Shown here: in pieces, positions 7,570 through 13,482 of the stretch
Layout of the letters: every line of letters starts with the position of its first letter
Position numbering within the stretch: position 1 is the stretch's first letter
Source of the DNA: an uncultured Bacteroidota bacterium
Lineage (GTDB): Bacteria; Bacteroidota; Bacteroidia; Chitinophagales; Chitinophagaceae
Direction: 5' to 3'
Assembly: GCA_903847655.1 (NCBI GenBank)
Contig: CAINEG010000193.1
Location: forward strand, 1 to 14,134
DNA: 14,134 nucleotides
Notes under the pieces: generated by a model
Database searches by the model: none
Told to the model about the DNA's origin: nothing
The model's input: the letters and a program-made list of their open reading frames with translations, nothing else
Position numbers and translations under genes: made by a program

Positions 7570-8415
7570 ATGGGCCAAAAAAAACTCATCAAATTTGCAG
7601 CAATTAAGCAGTACGAGAATGTGCTGGAATACCCACAGGGCATGCCTGGGAAATGGAATGCTTTTTTTGAAAAATTAAGCTTGGGCGACTACCCCATTTC
7701 ATTGGACAGCCTTGAAATTAGGCCTAGTAATGGTCCAGAAAATAATACCCCCAATAAACCCCTAACCTTAGAGCTAGCCTGTGGGCGTGGAGAGTATGCG
7801 GTGGGTTTGGCACGAATGTTCCCAGCACAAAATTTTTTAGGCCTTGATATAAAAGGTAATAGAATTTGGAAAGGTGCTAGTATCGCCAACAAAGAGGCCA
7901 TTAAAAATGTAGCCTTTGTAAGAACTCAGATAGAGCAGAGCATTCAGTATTTTGCTAAAGATGAAGTAGCAGAAATATGGATTACTTTTCCCGATCCACA
8001 ATTAAGATTATCTAAGGCCAAAAAAAGATTAACGCATCCGCAGTTTTTAAGATGTTACCAGCAATTTCTTCAACCCGGCGGTAGGGTACATTTAAAAACA
8101 GATAGCCCTAATTTATATTTGTTTACTAAAACAGTGATTGAACTTTACGGCCTTACACTTATCACTTCCACCGATGATGTATATGGAATTGAATTCATGC
8201 AATCGGCACAATGGGACGAAAGATGTGCTATTAAAACTTATTATGAGGGCTTGAACATTGCAAGTAGTAATCGCATTCATTATCTTCAATTTAAAATTGA
8301 TCAAGACTTACCTCATGCAAAAGATGAATTACTTAAAGAAATGATTGCTGCCTTTGAAGTAACAGAAACCCATGATGCAAAAAGAGAAAGAGGCGTAAAA
8401 ACAAACGAAGATTAA
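7570..8415 (+). CDS. trmB: tRNA (guanine-N7-)-methyltransferase
   Basis: 281 residues. TrmB transfers a methyl group from S-adenosylmethionine to N7 of G46 in the tRNA variable loop. Seen: SAM-binding motif LELACGRGEYAVGLA (67-81), GLDIKGNRIW (91-100) with the acidic ribose contact, ITFPDPQ (138-144), which is the family's PDP catalytic block, a basic segment KAKKRLTHPQFL (149-160), HLKTDS (174-179) and the closing TYYEG (223-227) that matches the TrmB T-x-Y-E motif. An N-terminal extension plus an insert rich in Pro/Asn (residues 41-66) and a charged C-terminal tail make it longer than the roughly 220-240 residue enterobacterial form. It is followed at 17 bases by the DUF5522 gene on the same strand, suggesting co-transcription. 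Confidence 0.93.
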   Translation: MGQKKLIKFAAIKQYENVLEYPQGMPGKWNAFFEKLSLGDYPISLDSLEIRPSNGPENNTPNKPLTLELACGRGEYAVGLARMFPAQNFLGLDIKGNRIWKGASIANKEAIKNVAFVRTQIEQSIQYFAKDEVAEIWITFPDPQLRLSKAKKRLTHPQFLRCYQQFLQPGGRVHLKTDSPNLYLFTKTVIELYGLTLITSTDDVYGIEFMQSAQWDERCAIKTYYEGLNIASSNRIHYLQFKIDQDLPHAKDELLKEMIAAFEVTETHDAKRERGVKTNED

Positions 8416-8432
8416 AGACATAAGAAAATTAA

Positions 8433-8645
8433 ATGACTGAAGGCGTAGACTATTATATTGATGTCGATGGTAAATATGTATTTACAGAAGCCTACCATCA
8501 ACAAAGGGGTTATTGTTGTGGCAATGCTTGCAGACACTGCCCTTATACCTACGACGCCGTACCTGAGCCCGTAAGAACTAGGTTATTACTTATAAAAGAA
8601 TTGAGTAAAAATAAAATTCCTAATGCAATACACTCCAAAGACTAA
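8433..8645 (+). CDS. DUF5522 Cys-rich small protein
   Basis: 70 residues. The core is VDYYIDVDGKYVFTEAYH followed by RGYCCGNACRHCPY, a compact cluster with C28, C29, C33 and C36 plus H35, recognised as DUF5522. The cysteines suggest metal or iron-sulphur binding, but no function is established that I know of. The last 23 bases overlap the start of the ATL gene in a different frame, which suggests translational coupling, and the gene is 17 bases behind trmB. The context with a tRNA methyltransferase and a DNA-repair-type protein gives no clear role. Confidence 0.82.
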   Translation: MTEGVDYYIDVDGKYVFTEAYHQQRGYCCGNACRHCPYTYDAVPEPVRTRLLLIKELSKNKIPNAIHSKD

Positions 8646-8970
8646 AGATTTTTTTCAAAATGTATTTGATGTGGTGCGCCTTATTCCCAAAGGGCGGGTT
8701 ACAAGCTATGGCGCTATTGCAAAATATTTAGGCACAGGTGGTAGCTCGCGCATGGTGGGCTGGGCCATGAATGCCTCCCATGGGGTGAAACCAAAAGTAC
8801 CCGCACACAGAGTAGTGAATAGAAATGGAATGCTAAGTGGCAAGGCGCATTTTGCAACGCCTACCTTAATGCAAGAACTACTTGCGAAGGAAAAAATAAT
8901 AGTCAAAAAGGAAACCATTGTAGATTTCGAAAAACATTTCTGGGACCCGATGATTGAGCTAGGACTTTAA
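8623..8970 (+). CDS. Alkyltransferase-like (ATL) protein, MGMT DNA-binding domain without the reactive Cys
   Basis: 115 residues, the usual length of ATL proteins. The whole protein is the methyltransferase DNA-binding domain: PKGRVTSYGAIAKYLG (22-37) with the helix-turn-helix Tyr (Y29), SSRMVGWAMN (41-50) with the arginine finger R43, and VPAHRVVNRNGMLSG (59-73). In O6-methylguanine methyltransferases the last motif is PCHRV and its Cys accepts the alkyl group; here it is Ala (A61), so direct repair is impossible. ATL proteins instead bind O6-alkylguanine, flip it and flag it for nucleotide excision repair. The start overlaps DUF5522 by 23 bases and ATG 8623 gives the complete domain. No other repair gene is adjacent. 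Confidence 0.9.
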   Translation: MQYTPKTKDFFQNVFDVVRLIPKGRVTSYGAIAKYLGTGGSSRMVGWAMNASHGVKPKVPAHRVVNRNGMLSGKAHFATPTLMQELLAKEKIIVKKETIVDFEKHFWDPMIELGL

Positions 8971-9001
8971 TAATTCAAGGTATTCTAATGCTTAGCTAAG
9001 A

Positions 9002-9586
9002 CTAACTATAATAAGGAGATATCATTAAATACACCAAGGGACCTGTCACTGCTACATAAAACCAAATAGGCCACATTCTTTTCGCTTTTCTTTTATGGTC
9101 TTCATATTCTCCGGTTAAACCACGGTAGGCGGTAAATAAAATAAAAGGTAAACTAGTGGCTGCTAAAATAATATGTGTCGCTAATAAAATAAAATAGAAG
9201 CCTCTTGTATTGCCCAGTAACGCTTGTTCTGTAGCGCTAACGATCCCATCATGATCGGTATCTCCAAACTTGGTTTCGCCTGCCAATAAATGATGGGCGA
9301 TATAACTTACTAAAAACAAGACCGATAATAATAGCGCAGTAAGCATGATGTTCTTATGGGCATTGTATTTTTTTTGTTTCACTGCAATCAAGGCGACCAC
9401 TAACAAAACCGCAACAGTGGCATTCAAAAGTGCATTCACTAAGGCAAAAATATGTTTGTCAAAAGGCAAATTTACTTTTAAGGTAAATTGGCTTAAAAAA
9501 GTAACGGCTACTAAAACCACCACAGAGAAAATACCAATCAACCACTTGGCTTGTTGGTCATTTTTTTTAATTACAGGCGCTAACAT
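9002..9586 (-). CDS. DUF420 membrane protein, probable cytochrome oxidase assembly/accessory factor
   Basis: 194 residues with five predicted membrane segments (about 15-34, 46-68, 80-100, 128-152, 171-190). Conserved-looking His residues include H77, H98-H99 (IAHHLLAG), H138 (ATHIILA) and H164 before KRKAKRMWPIWFY, all typical of DUF420. The family is regularly encoded beside heme-copper oxidase and SCO genes in Bacteroidota and is thought to help oxidase assembly, but its exact role is not established. The loop between segments 3 and 4 carries DTDHDGIVSATE (109-120), which fits the 12-residue EF-hand calcium-binding loop; the positive-inside rule places it in the periplasm. The gene begins three bases after the SCO stop, so the two are co-transcribed. 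It ends 31 bases from the convergent ATL gene with no strong terminator between. Confidence 0.85.
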   Translation of the reverse strand: MLAPVIKKNDQQAKWLIGIFSVVVLVAVTFLSQFTLKVNLPFDKHIFALVNALLNATVAVLLVVALIAVKQKKYNAHKNIMLTALLLSVLFLVSYIAHHLLAGETKFGDTDHDGIVSATEQALLGNTRGFYFILLATHIILAATSLPFILFTAYRGLTGEYEDHKRKAKRMWPIWFYVAVTGPLVYLMISPYYS

Positions 9587-9589
9587 AAA

Positions 9590-10405
9590 TTAATTATTTT
9601 TTTTATTGAATTTAGTATTAAAATAATAAACAAAGCCACTCACTAATACTACAATCACCAACCACAACCAACTTAAGTCTACTATGTCTTGAAATACTTT
9701 ATTTTTTTTAGTCTTGTCTTTTTCTAGCATTAAATAGCCTACATCTTTCGCTAGCTTTAAAATGGAGGCGGAATCTAAGCCATTGTAAAAGCCACGGACT
9801 TGCATTTTTTTATCTATCAAAACAAAACGACTGGTATGCACAAAATCGGGACTAATGGGCTCTTCACTAAATTGGTCTACTTTCAATTCCTCAAAAGCAA
9901 ATTTATAAATAGAATCGCGATTGCCGGTAAGCAACCACCAATTGTCAGAAGCTACATTCATCTTATTGGCATAGGCCCTTAAGACTGGAACACTATCCCT
10001 GGTTGGATCTACGCTGATAGACATAAACTGAACAATCGAAGTGTCAATTCTATTGCGGACATCGCCCCCTTTAGAAAAAGAAGCCTGCAACTTACTCATG
10101 TTATAAGTAAGCTTAGGGCAAATACTGCCACAGCTGGTAAAAAATAAATCTAAGATGATGATTTTTCCCTCTTGGTCATAAATAGAAACTGTATCTCCTA
10201 ATTGATTCACCAATTGAATGTTCTTGGTCTTATGCCAAATAGTATCAGATTTTTGTTTGCCATCTATTACTTGCTCTATCACTGTATCAAGAAAATAATG
10301 TCTTGGCATCACCACGGCATTGGTACTTGCCGACTTTAGCCACAAATAGCAAGCCACGGGAATAAAAAGCGCAATGATTAAACCGTAGAGAGATTTTTTT
10401 GACAT
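9590..10405 (-). CDS. SCO1/SenC family copper chaperone for cytochrome c oxidase
   Basis: 271 residues. A thioredoxin-fold domain carries the copper site: FFTSCGSICPKL, with C92 and C96 in the CxxxC spacing, and H190 in PDFVHTSRFVLID; SISVDPTRDS (129-138) is a further family signature. SCO proteins deliver copper to the CuA centre of subunit II, and sometimes act as thiol reductases. Residues 7-24 form an N-terminal membrane anchor. A second hydrophobic segment at 244-262 (LSWLWLVIVVLVSGFVYYF), followed by a basic tail, adds a C-terminal anchor not present in the classic single-anchor form. The ATG is 14 bases downstream of a strong terminator-like hairpin, and no promoter is visible between, so expression probably depends on read-through from the oxidase genes. 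DUF420 follows immediately. Confidence 0.93.
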   Translation of the reverse strand: MSKKSLYGLIIALFIPVACYLWLKSASTNAVVMPRHYFLDTVIEQVIDGKQKSDTIWHKTKNIQLVNQLGDTVSIYDQEGKIIILDLFFTSCGSICPKLTYNMSKLQASFSKGGDVRNRIDTSIVQFMSISVDPTRDSVPVLRAYANKMNVASDNWWLLTGNRDSIYKFAFEELKVDQFSEEPISPDFVHTSRFVLIDKKMQVRGFYNGLDSASILKLAKDVGYLMLEKDKTKKNKVFQDIVDLSWLWLVIVVLVSGFVYYFNTKFNKKNN

Positions 10406-10406
10406 T

Positions 10407-10592
10407 TTATAAATTTAAAAAACCACCCCTGTTATCGGGGTGGTTTAGTTTCTTGGAAAAGGGCCCTCGCGCTCCCTCTCTTGATAATTTCTTTTTTTTA
10501 TTGGGTACTACTTTCACTTTATACCTTCCATCGTAAGCACCCGCTTTAACTTGTTCTTCTCGTTTAATATGATGCTCCGCTCTTTTTTTCAT
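10407..10592 (-). CDS. Small basic hypothetical protein (61 residues)
   Basis: I do not recognise this family. The protein is strongly basic (many Lys and Arg, e.g. MKKRAEHHIKREEQVKAG and VVPNKKKKLSREGARG), without Cys, signal peptide or membrane segment, and it looks like a soluble nucleic-acid- or ribosome-binding miniprotein or a short linker peptide. It lies on the operon strand between coxD (60 bases upstream) and SCO; its stop is one base before the SCO ATG. The last codons (about HPDNRGGF) coincide with a perfect 10-bp hairpin followed by a T-run, so either the ORF is fortuitous or a terminator is embedded in the coding sequence. Composition of the first 40 residues looks protein-like rather than random. 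Confidence 0.5.
   Translation of the reverse strand: MKKRAEHHIKREEQVKAGAYDGRYKVKVVPNKKKKLSREGARGPFSKKLNHPDNRGGFLNL
10420..10446 (-). terminator. Rho-independent terminator-like hairpin upstream of SCO
   Basis: A perfect 10-bp GC-containing stem (10420-10429 paired with 10437-10446, seven-base loop) is followed on the minus strand by a run of T's (GGTGGTTTTTTAAATTT). It lies inside the 3' end of the 61-residue ORF and 14 bases before the SCO ATG. Polarity favours termination of transcripts coming from the coxC/coxD side. Confidence 0.75.
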
Positions 10593-10652
10593 ATCCTAGG
10601 TTAAGCTTTATTTCAACTCAACACTACCCTACCCATTCCTTATTTCTACTAT

Positions 10653-11162
10653 TTAGTAATAGGGTTCTACCGCTGGTTTAGTAGCTTCATGCTTTGTTTC
10701 TATAGTTTCATGTTTTGTTGCAGCAGCTTCATGATCAGTTGCTTCATGCTTTGCTGCTCCATGCTCCTCTGCTTTCTTTTCTACTTTAATCGTAGCTTGT
10801 TCTTTGTAATAAGGATCATAATTGTTACGTAAATGTCTGAATGAACTACCATCCCATAAAAATGCCCCAATAAACCATACAAATAACAATAATGGAACGA
10901 TGATGGTCATGATTAAGTTTTTTACTTCATGCTTTAAGTGCATAAAATAAGCAACTATATAAAAAGCCTTGGCCATCATTAAAATAACAATGGTGCCTTT
11001 AATAGCTAATTTTAATGCTTCAGAAGTCATGCTAATCATCCAGAAACCTAAGATTAATTCAATAATCGTAAATACCGATAAGATAATCGTTACTTTCTTG
11101 ATTTCCGACATGGCTTCTGCGTTGTGCGCTTCCTGATCTGAGTGTGAATGTGAATGTGACAT
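10653..11162 (-). CDS. Cytochrome c oxidase subunit IV family protein with His-rich tails
   Basis: 169 residues with three membrane segments (about 23-43, 52-73, 84-103), as in prokaryotic subunit IV (CtaF/CoxD type), including the typical KAFYIVAYFMHLKHEVKN turn. It is a non-catalytic, stabilising part of the oxidase. Both ends are unusual: the N-terminus begins MSHSHSHSDQEAH, and residues 125-163 are a low-complexity tail with repeated KHEAT/KHETI units (138-142, 150-154, 157-161) and five His. The positive-inside rule puts the N-terminus in the cytoplasm and the long tail in the periplasm, on the side of the copper sites. The gene starts 19 bases after the larger subunit III gene, consistent with one operon. 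Confidence 0.85.
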   Translation of the reverse strand: MSHSHSHSDQEAHNAEAMSEIKKVTIILSVFTIIELILGFWMISMTSEALKLAIKGTIVILMMAKAFYIVAYFMHLKHEVKNLIMTIIVPLLLFVWFIGAFLWDGSSFRHLRNNYDPYYKEQATIKVEKKAEEHGAAKHEATDHEAAATKHETIETKHEATKPAVEPYY

Positions 11163-11181
11163 ATGAATTTCTTAATGCTAA

Positions 11182-11868
11182 TTATAATAAATAAAAGATC
11201 GTAAATACAAAAACCCAAACTAGGTCTACAAAGTGCCAGTATAAACCTGCCTTTTCAATCATTAAATAATGACCTCTTTGTTCAAACTTATTTAACAAAG
11301 TCATGATTAACATGATAATATTAATCACCACCCCGCTAAATACGTGGAAGCCATGAAAACCTGTAATGGTAAAAAAGAAATTGGTAAAATTAGTAGAGCT
11401 TGCTGTTCCATCTGCATTTAAAAAAGGATTTGAACCCCACCAAGCACCTTCATGAAATAAATGATTCCACTCCCAAGCTTGACAGCTTAAAAACGCAATA
11501 CCTCCAATAATGGTTAAAATCATATTTCTCACCACCCCTTGCTTGTCCATATTCTTACCAGCATGTACTGCTAATACCATGGTCACAGAGCTAATGATTA
11601 ATATAAAAGTCATGATACTTACAAACACCAAGGGTGCATGCACTCCTTCTGGCGCAAAAGGGAAGCTTCTAAAAACTTCGTTAGAGTTAGGCCATCCGTT
11701 GGTTGAAAAACGGACTGTACCATAAGAGATTAAAAAAGCACCAAAAGTAAAGGCGTCACTCATTAAAAAGTACCACATCATTACTTTTCCGTACTCAGAA
11801 TTAAAAGGGCTTTTCCCTCCTCCCCACAATTTTGCTTCATTTGGCGAAGCGGTTGTTGTTGTTGACAT
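11182..11868 (-). CDS. Cytochrome c oxidase subunit III (longer copy)
   Basis: 228 residues from ATG 11866-11868; a TTG two codons upstream (11874) would add Met-Asn. Five to six hydrophobic segments are present, with the family's FLMSDAFTFGAFLISYG near the N-terminus, CQAWEWNHLFHEGAWWG in the middle, FFFTITGFHGFHVFSGVV, and the C-terminal WHFVDLVWVFVFTIFY. Subunit III stabilises the catalytic subunit I and supports proton uptake. It follows a second, shorter subunit III gene with 98 bases between, and a good -7/-33 promoter lies in that gap, so this gene may be transcribed both from the upstream oxidase promoter and from its own. coxD follows 19 bases later. Confidence 0.92.
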   Translation of the reverse strand: MSTTTTASPNEAKLWGGGKSPFNSEYGKVMMWYFLMSDAFTFGAFLISYGTVRFSTNGWPNSNEVFRSFPFAPEGVHAPLVFVSIMTFILIISSVTMVLAVHAGKNMDKQGVVRNMILTIIGGIAFLSCQAWEWNHLFHEGAWWGSNPFLNADGTASSTNFTNFFFTITGFHGFHVFSGVVINIIMLIMTLLNKFEQRGHYLMIEKAGLYWHFVDLVWVFVFTIFYLL

Positions 11869-11888
11869 GTTCAATTTCTATTTCAGTG

Positions 11889-11922
11889 CAAAAATATTGG
11901 CTATCAAGGATATTCGTATCAA
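11889..11922 (-). promoter_or_regulatory. Bacteroidota -33/-7 promoter for subunit III and subunit IV genes
   Basis: On the minus strand, TTG (11922-11920) is followed after 23 bases by TATTTTTG (11896-11889), matching TTG-N17-23-TAnnTTTG. The box ends 20 bases before the subunit III ATG at 11868. It is the only promoter candidate in the oxidase cluster with both elements. Confidence 0.6.
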
Positions 11923-11966
11923 AAAACCGTCTTTTTTTGTATTTATCTTTAACAAATTTGGCCCTT

Positions 11967-12548
11967 TTATCCAATCCAATGAAGGAAGATGAAAAGGTAA
12001 ATCCAAAGTATATCTACAAAATGCCAGTAGGTTGATAGCAAATCTACCGGCAAGGTATTTTCAAGGTTGTTTTTGGCCGAAAAAGACTTAAATGACACTC
12101 CAATTAGTGCCAATACCCCGCCCAAAACGTGAAAAAGGTGTAAAATGGTGATTACAAACAAAAAAGAGGATGCTGAATTACTTCTAGGGCCCGTTAAGGC
12201 AATATTATTGGCCTGTAAGGCCATGAAACCCTGTAACTGTAAAATCATAAAAACCACTCCTAAAATAGCGGTTACGCTCAAAAAACCACGGTATTGATTA
12301 AGCTCTTTTTCTTTGGCTTTTTTCACCGCCATCTGAATAGAGAAGCTGCTCAATAAAATAACAATAGTGGAAATAAAGAATTCCTTAGGAAGTTCGAAGT
12401 CTAACCAATTGGCCTGGCTCTTTTTTACAATATAGGCACTGGTTAATCCAGCAAACATCATGACAATGCTGCCTAGTCCAGCAAATAAAACCATCTTATA
12501 GGGATGCATTTTATTTTTTTCGGTCTGTGTTTTTAAATCTGTTGCCAT
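11967..12548 (-). CDS. Cytochrome c oxidase subunit III-like protein (shorter copy)
   Basis: 193 residues with five membrane segments. It shows the subunit III C-terminal signature STYWHFVDILWIYLFIF and a central ILHLFHVLGGVLALIG, and begins with a short soluble stretch before KMVLFAGLGSIVMMFAGLTSAYIV. Two successive subunit III genes are a known feature of Bacteroidota oxidase loci, so this is probably not a recent duplication: the two copies share only the family motifs and differ in length. Its role beside the longer copy is not established. It starts ten bases after ctaB on the same strand, indicating co-transcription. Start is ATG 12546-12548. Confidence 0.88.
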   Translation of the reverse strand: MATDLKTQTEKNKMHPYKMVLFAGLGSIVMMFAGLTSAYIVKKSQANWLDFELPKEFFISTIVILLSSFSIQMAVKKAKEKELNQYRGFLSVTAILGVVFMILQLQGFMALQANNIALTGPRSNSASSFLFVITILHLFHVLGGVLALIGVSFKSFSAKNNLENTLPVDLLSTYWHFVDILWIYLFIFLHWIG

Positions 12549-12558
12549 AATAAAAAAT

Positions 12559-13419
12559 TTATAATTTATCTGCGAGTAACGCTAAGTATACAATAGGTAA
12601 ATAAATATAACTGCTAAACATTACTCTTCTTGCTGCGGGCACACCCATGTTTTGATATAGTCTCACACATTGTACCACCATAAAAATATTTGCCACTAAC
12701 AAAATCCACATACTCACTTGACCTGTTAAGTTTAAATAGTATGGTAAAAAACCAATAGGAATCATTAAGACTGCATACATAATAGATTGCAATGCTGTGA
12801 AACGTGTTGGACCTTCTTTAGCAGGTAATAATTTAAAACCTACTCTAGAATAATCGGTATGAGAAACCCAAGCAATGGCCCAAAAATGTGGGAACTGCCA
12901 TAAGAATTGAATTAAAAATAAAGCCCAACCTGCATAAGCAAAATCATCATTGCCTGCTACCCATCCAATTAAACAAGGAAGTGCACCAGGAAAAGCGCCC
13001 ACTAAAACTGCAATTGAATTTATTTTTTTTAAGGGCGTATAAATAAATGCATACAAGAATAAACTAAAAGCAGAAAGTAAAGCGGAAGAAAAATTAAAAT
13101 ACTTCCACATAATAGCCACTCCCAAAATACCTGTAATAATAGCAAAATTATAAGCCGTTTGTTGAGACATACGTCCCGAAGCTACTGGACGAGACGAAGT
13201 ACGTTTCATTTGCGCATCAGTATCTTTCTCTACAGCTTGATTAATGGCATTCGCACTACCTGTAATACATAGGCCTGCAAAAGTTAAAAGTAAAATCATC
13301 GACCAATCATAGTCCCTCACAGTAGGAGCCAACATATAACAAATTACACAAGTAAATACCACCGTAAAACTTAGGGTGAATTTCATTAACTGTGCGTAAT
13401 TAGTAAGCGTTTGTTTCAA
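12559..13419 (-). CDS. ctaB: Protoheme IX farnesyltransferase (heme O synthase)
   Basis: 286 residues from a TTG start. UbiA-family prenyltransferase that attaches farnesyl to heme B, giving heme O, the precursor of heme A for the oxidase. Seen: the first Asp-rich motif NAINQAVEKDTDAQMKRTSSR (57-77), SRPVASGRMS, the second motif region around SHTDYSRVGFKLLP, and about nine membrane segments. TTG at 13419 is chosen because the only in-frame ATG (13386, internal QLMKFTLSF) would remove conserved N-terminal residues, and a stop codon lies five codons upstream with no ATG or GTG between. The start is 20 bases after a strong hairpin following coxA. It precedes the two subunit III genes. Confidence 0.93.
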   Translation of the reverse strand: MKQTLTNYAQLMKFTLSFTVVFTCVICYMLAPTVRDYDWSMILLLTFAGLCITGSANAINQAVEKDTDAQMKRTSSRPVASGRMSQQTAYNFAIITGILGVAIMWKYFNFSSALLSAFSLFLYAFIYTPLKKINSIAVLVGAFPGALPCLIGWVAGNDDFAYAGWALFLIQFLWQFPHFWAIAWVSHTDYSRVGFKLLPAKEGPTRFTALQSIMYAVLMIPIGFLPYYLNLTGQVSMWILLVANIFMVVQCVRLYQNMGVPAARRVMFSSYIYLPIVYLALLADKL

Positions 13420-13439
13420 AGAGAACTTTTTTTAAAAAT

Positions 13440-13467
13440 TACAATGCCCTGAAATCAGGGCATTGTA
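13440..13467 (-). terminator. Terminator-like hairpin between coxA and ctaB
   Basis: A perfect 12-bp stem (13440-13451 with 13456-13467, four-base loop, core TGCCCTGA/TCAGGGCA) lies 15 bases after the coxA stop. On the minus strand it continues into TAATTTTTAAAAAAAG, a modest T-run broken by A's. It ends 20 bases before the ctaB TTG, with no promoter between, so it is more likely a partial terminator, attenuator or mRNA-stabilising end than a complete stop. Confidence 0.65.
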
Positions 13468-13482
13468 CAACTGAATATTTTA

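Noticed and set aside
8991..9000. Palindrome CTTAGCTAAG between the convergent ATL and DUF420 genes
   Set aside because: A short palindrome without room for a loop and no T-run; too weak to call a bidirectional terminator.
11920..11939. A/T stem (CAAAAAA, loop CCGTC, TTTTTTG) after the shorter subunit III gene
   Set aside because: The stem has almost only A-T pairs and part of it coincides with the -33 element of the likely promoter; not a convincing terminator.
11182..12548. Two adjacent subunit III genes as a recent duplication or assembly artefact
   Set aside because: The copies differ in length and in most of their sequence and share only family motifs; the paired arrangement is usual in this phylum.
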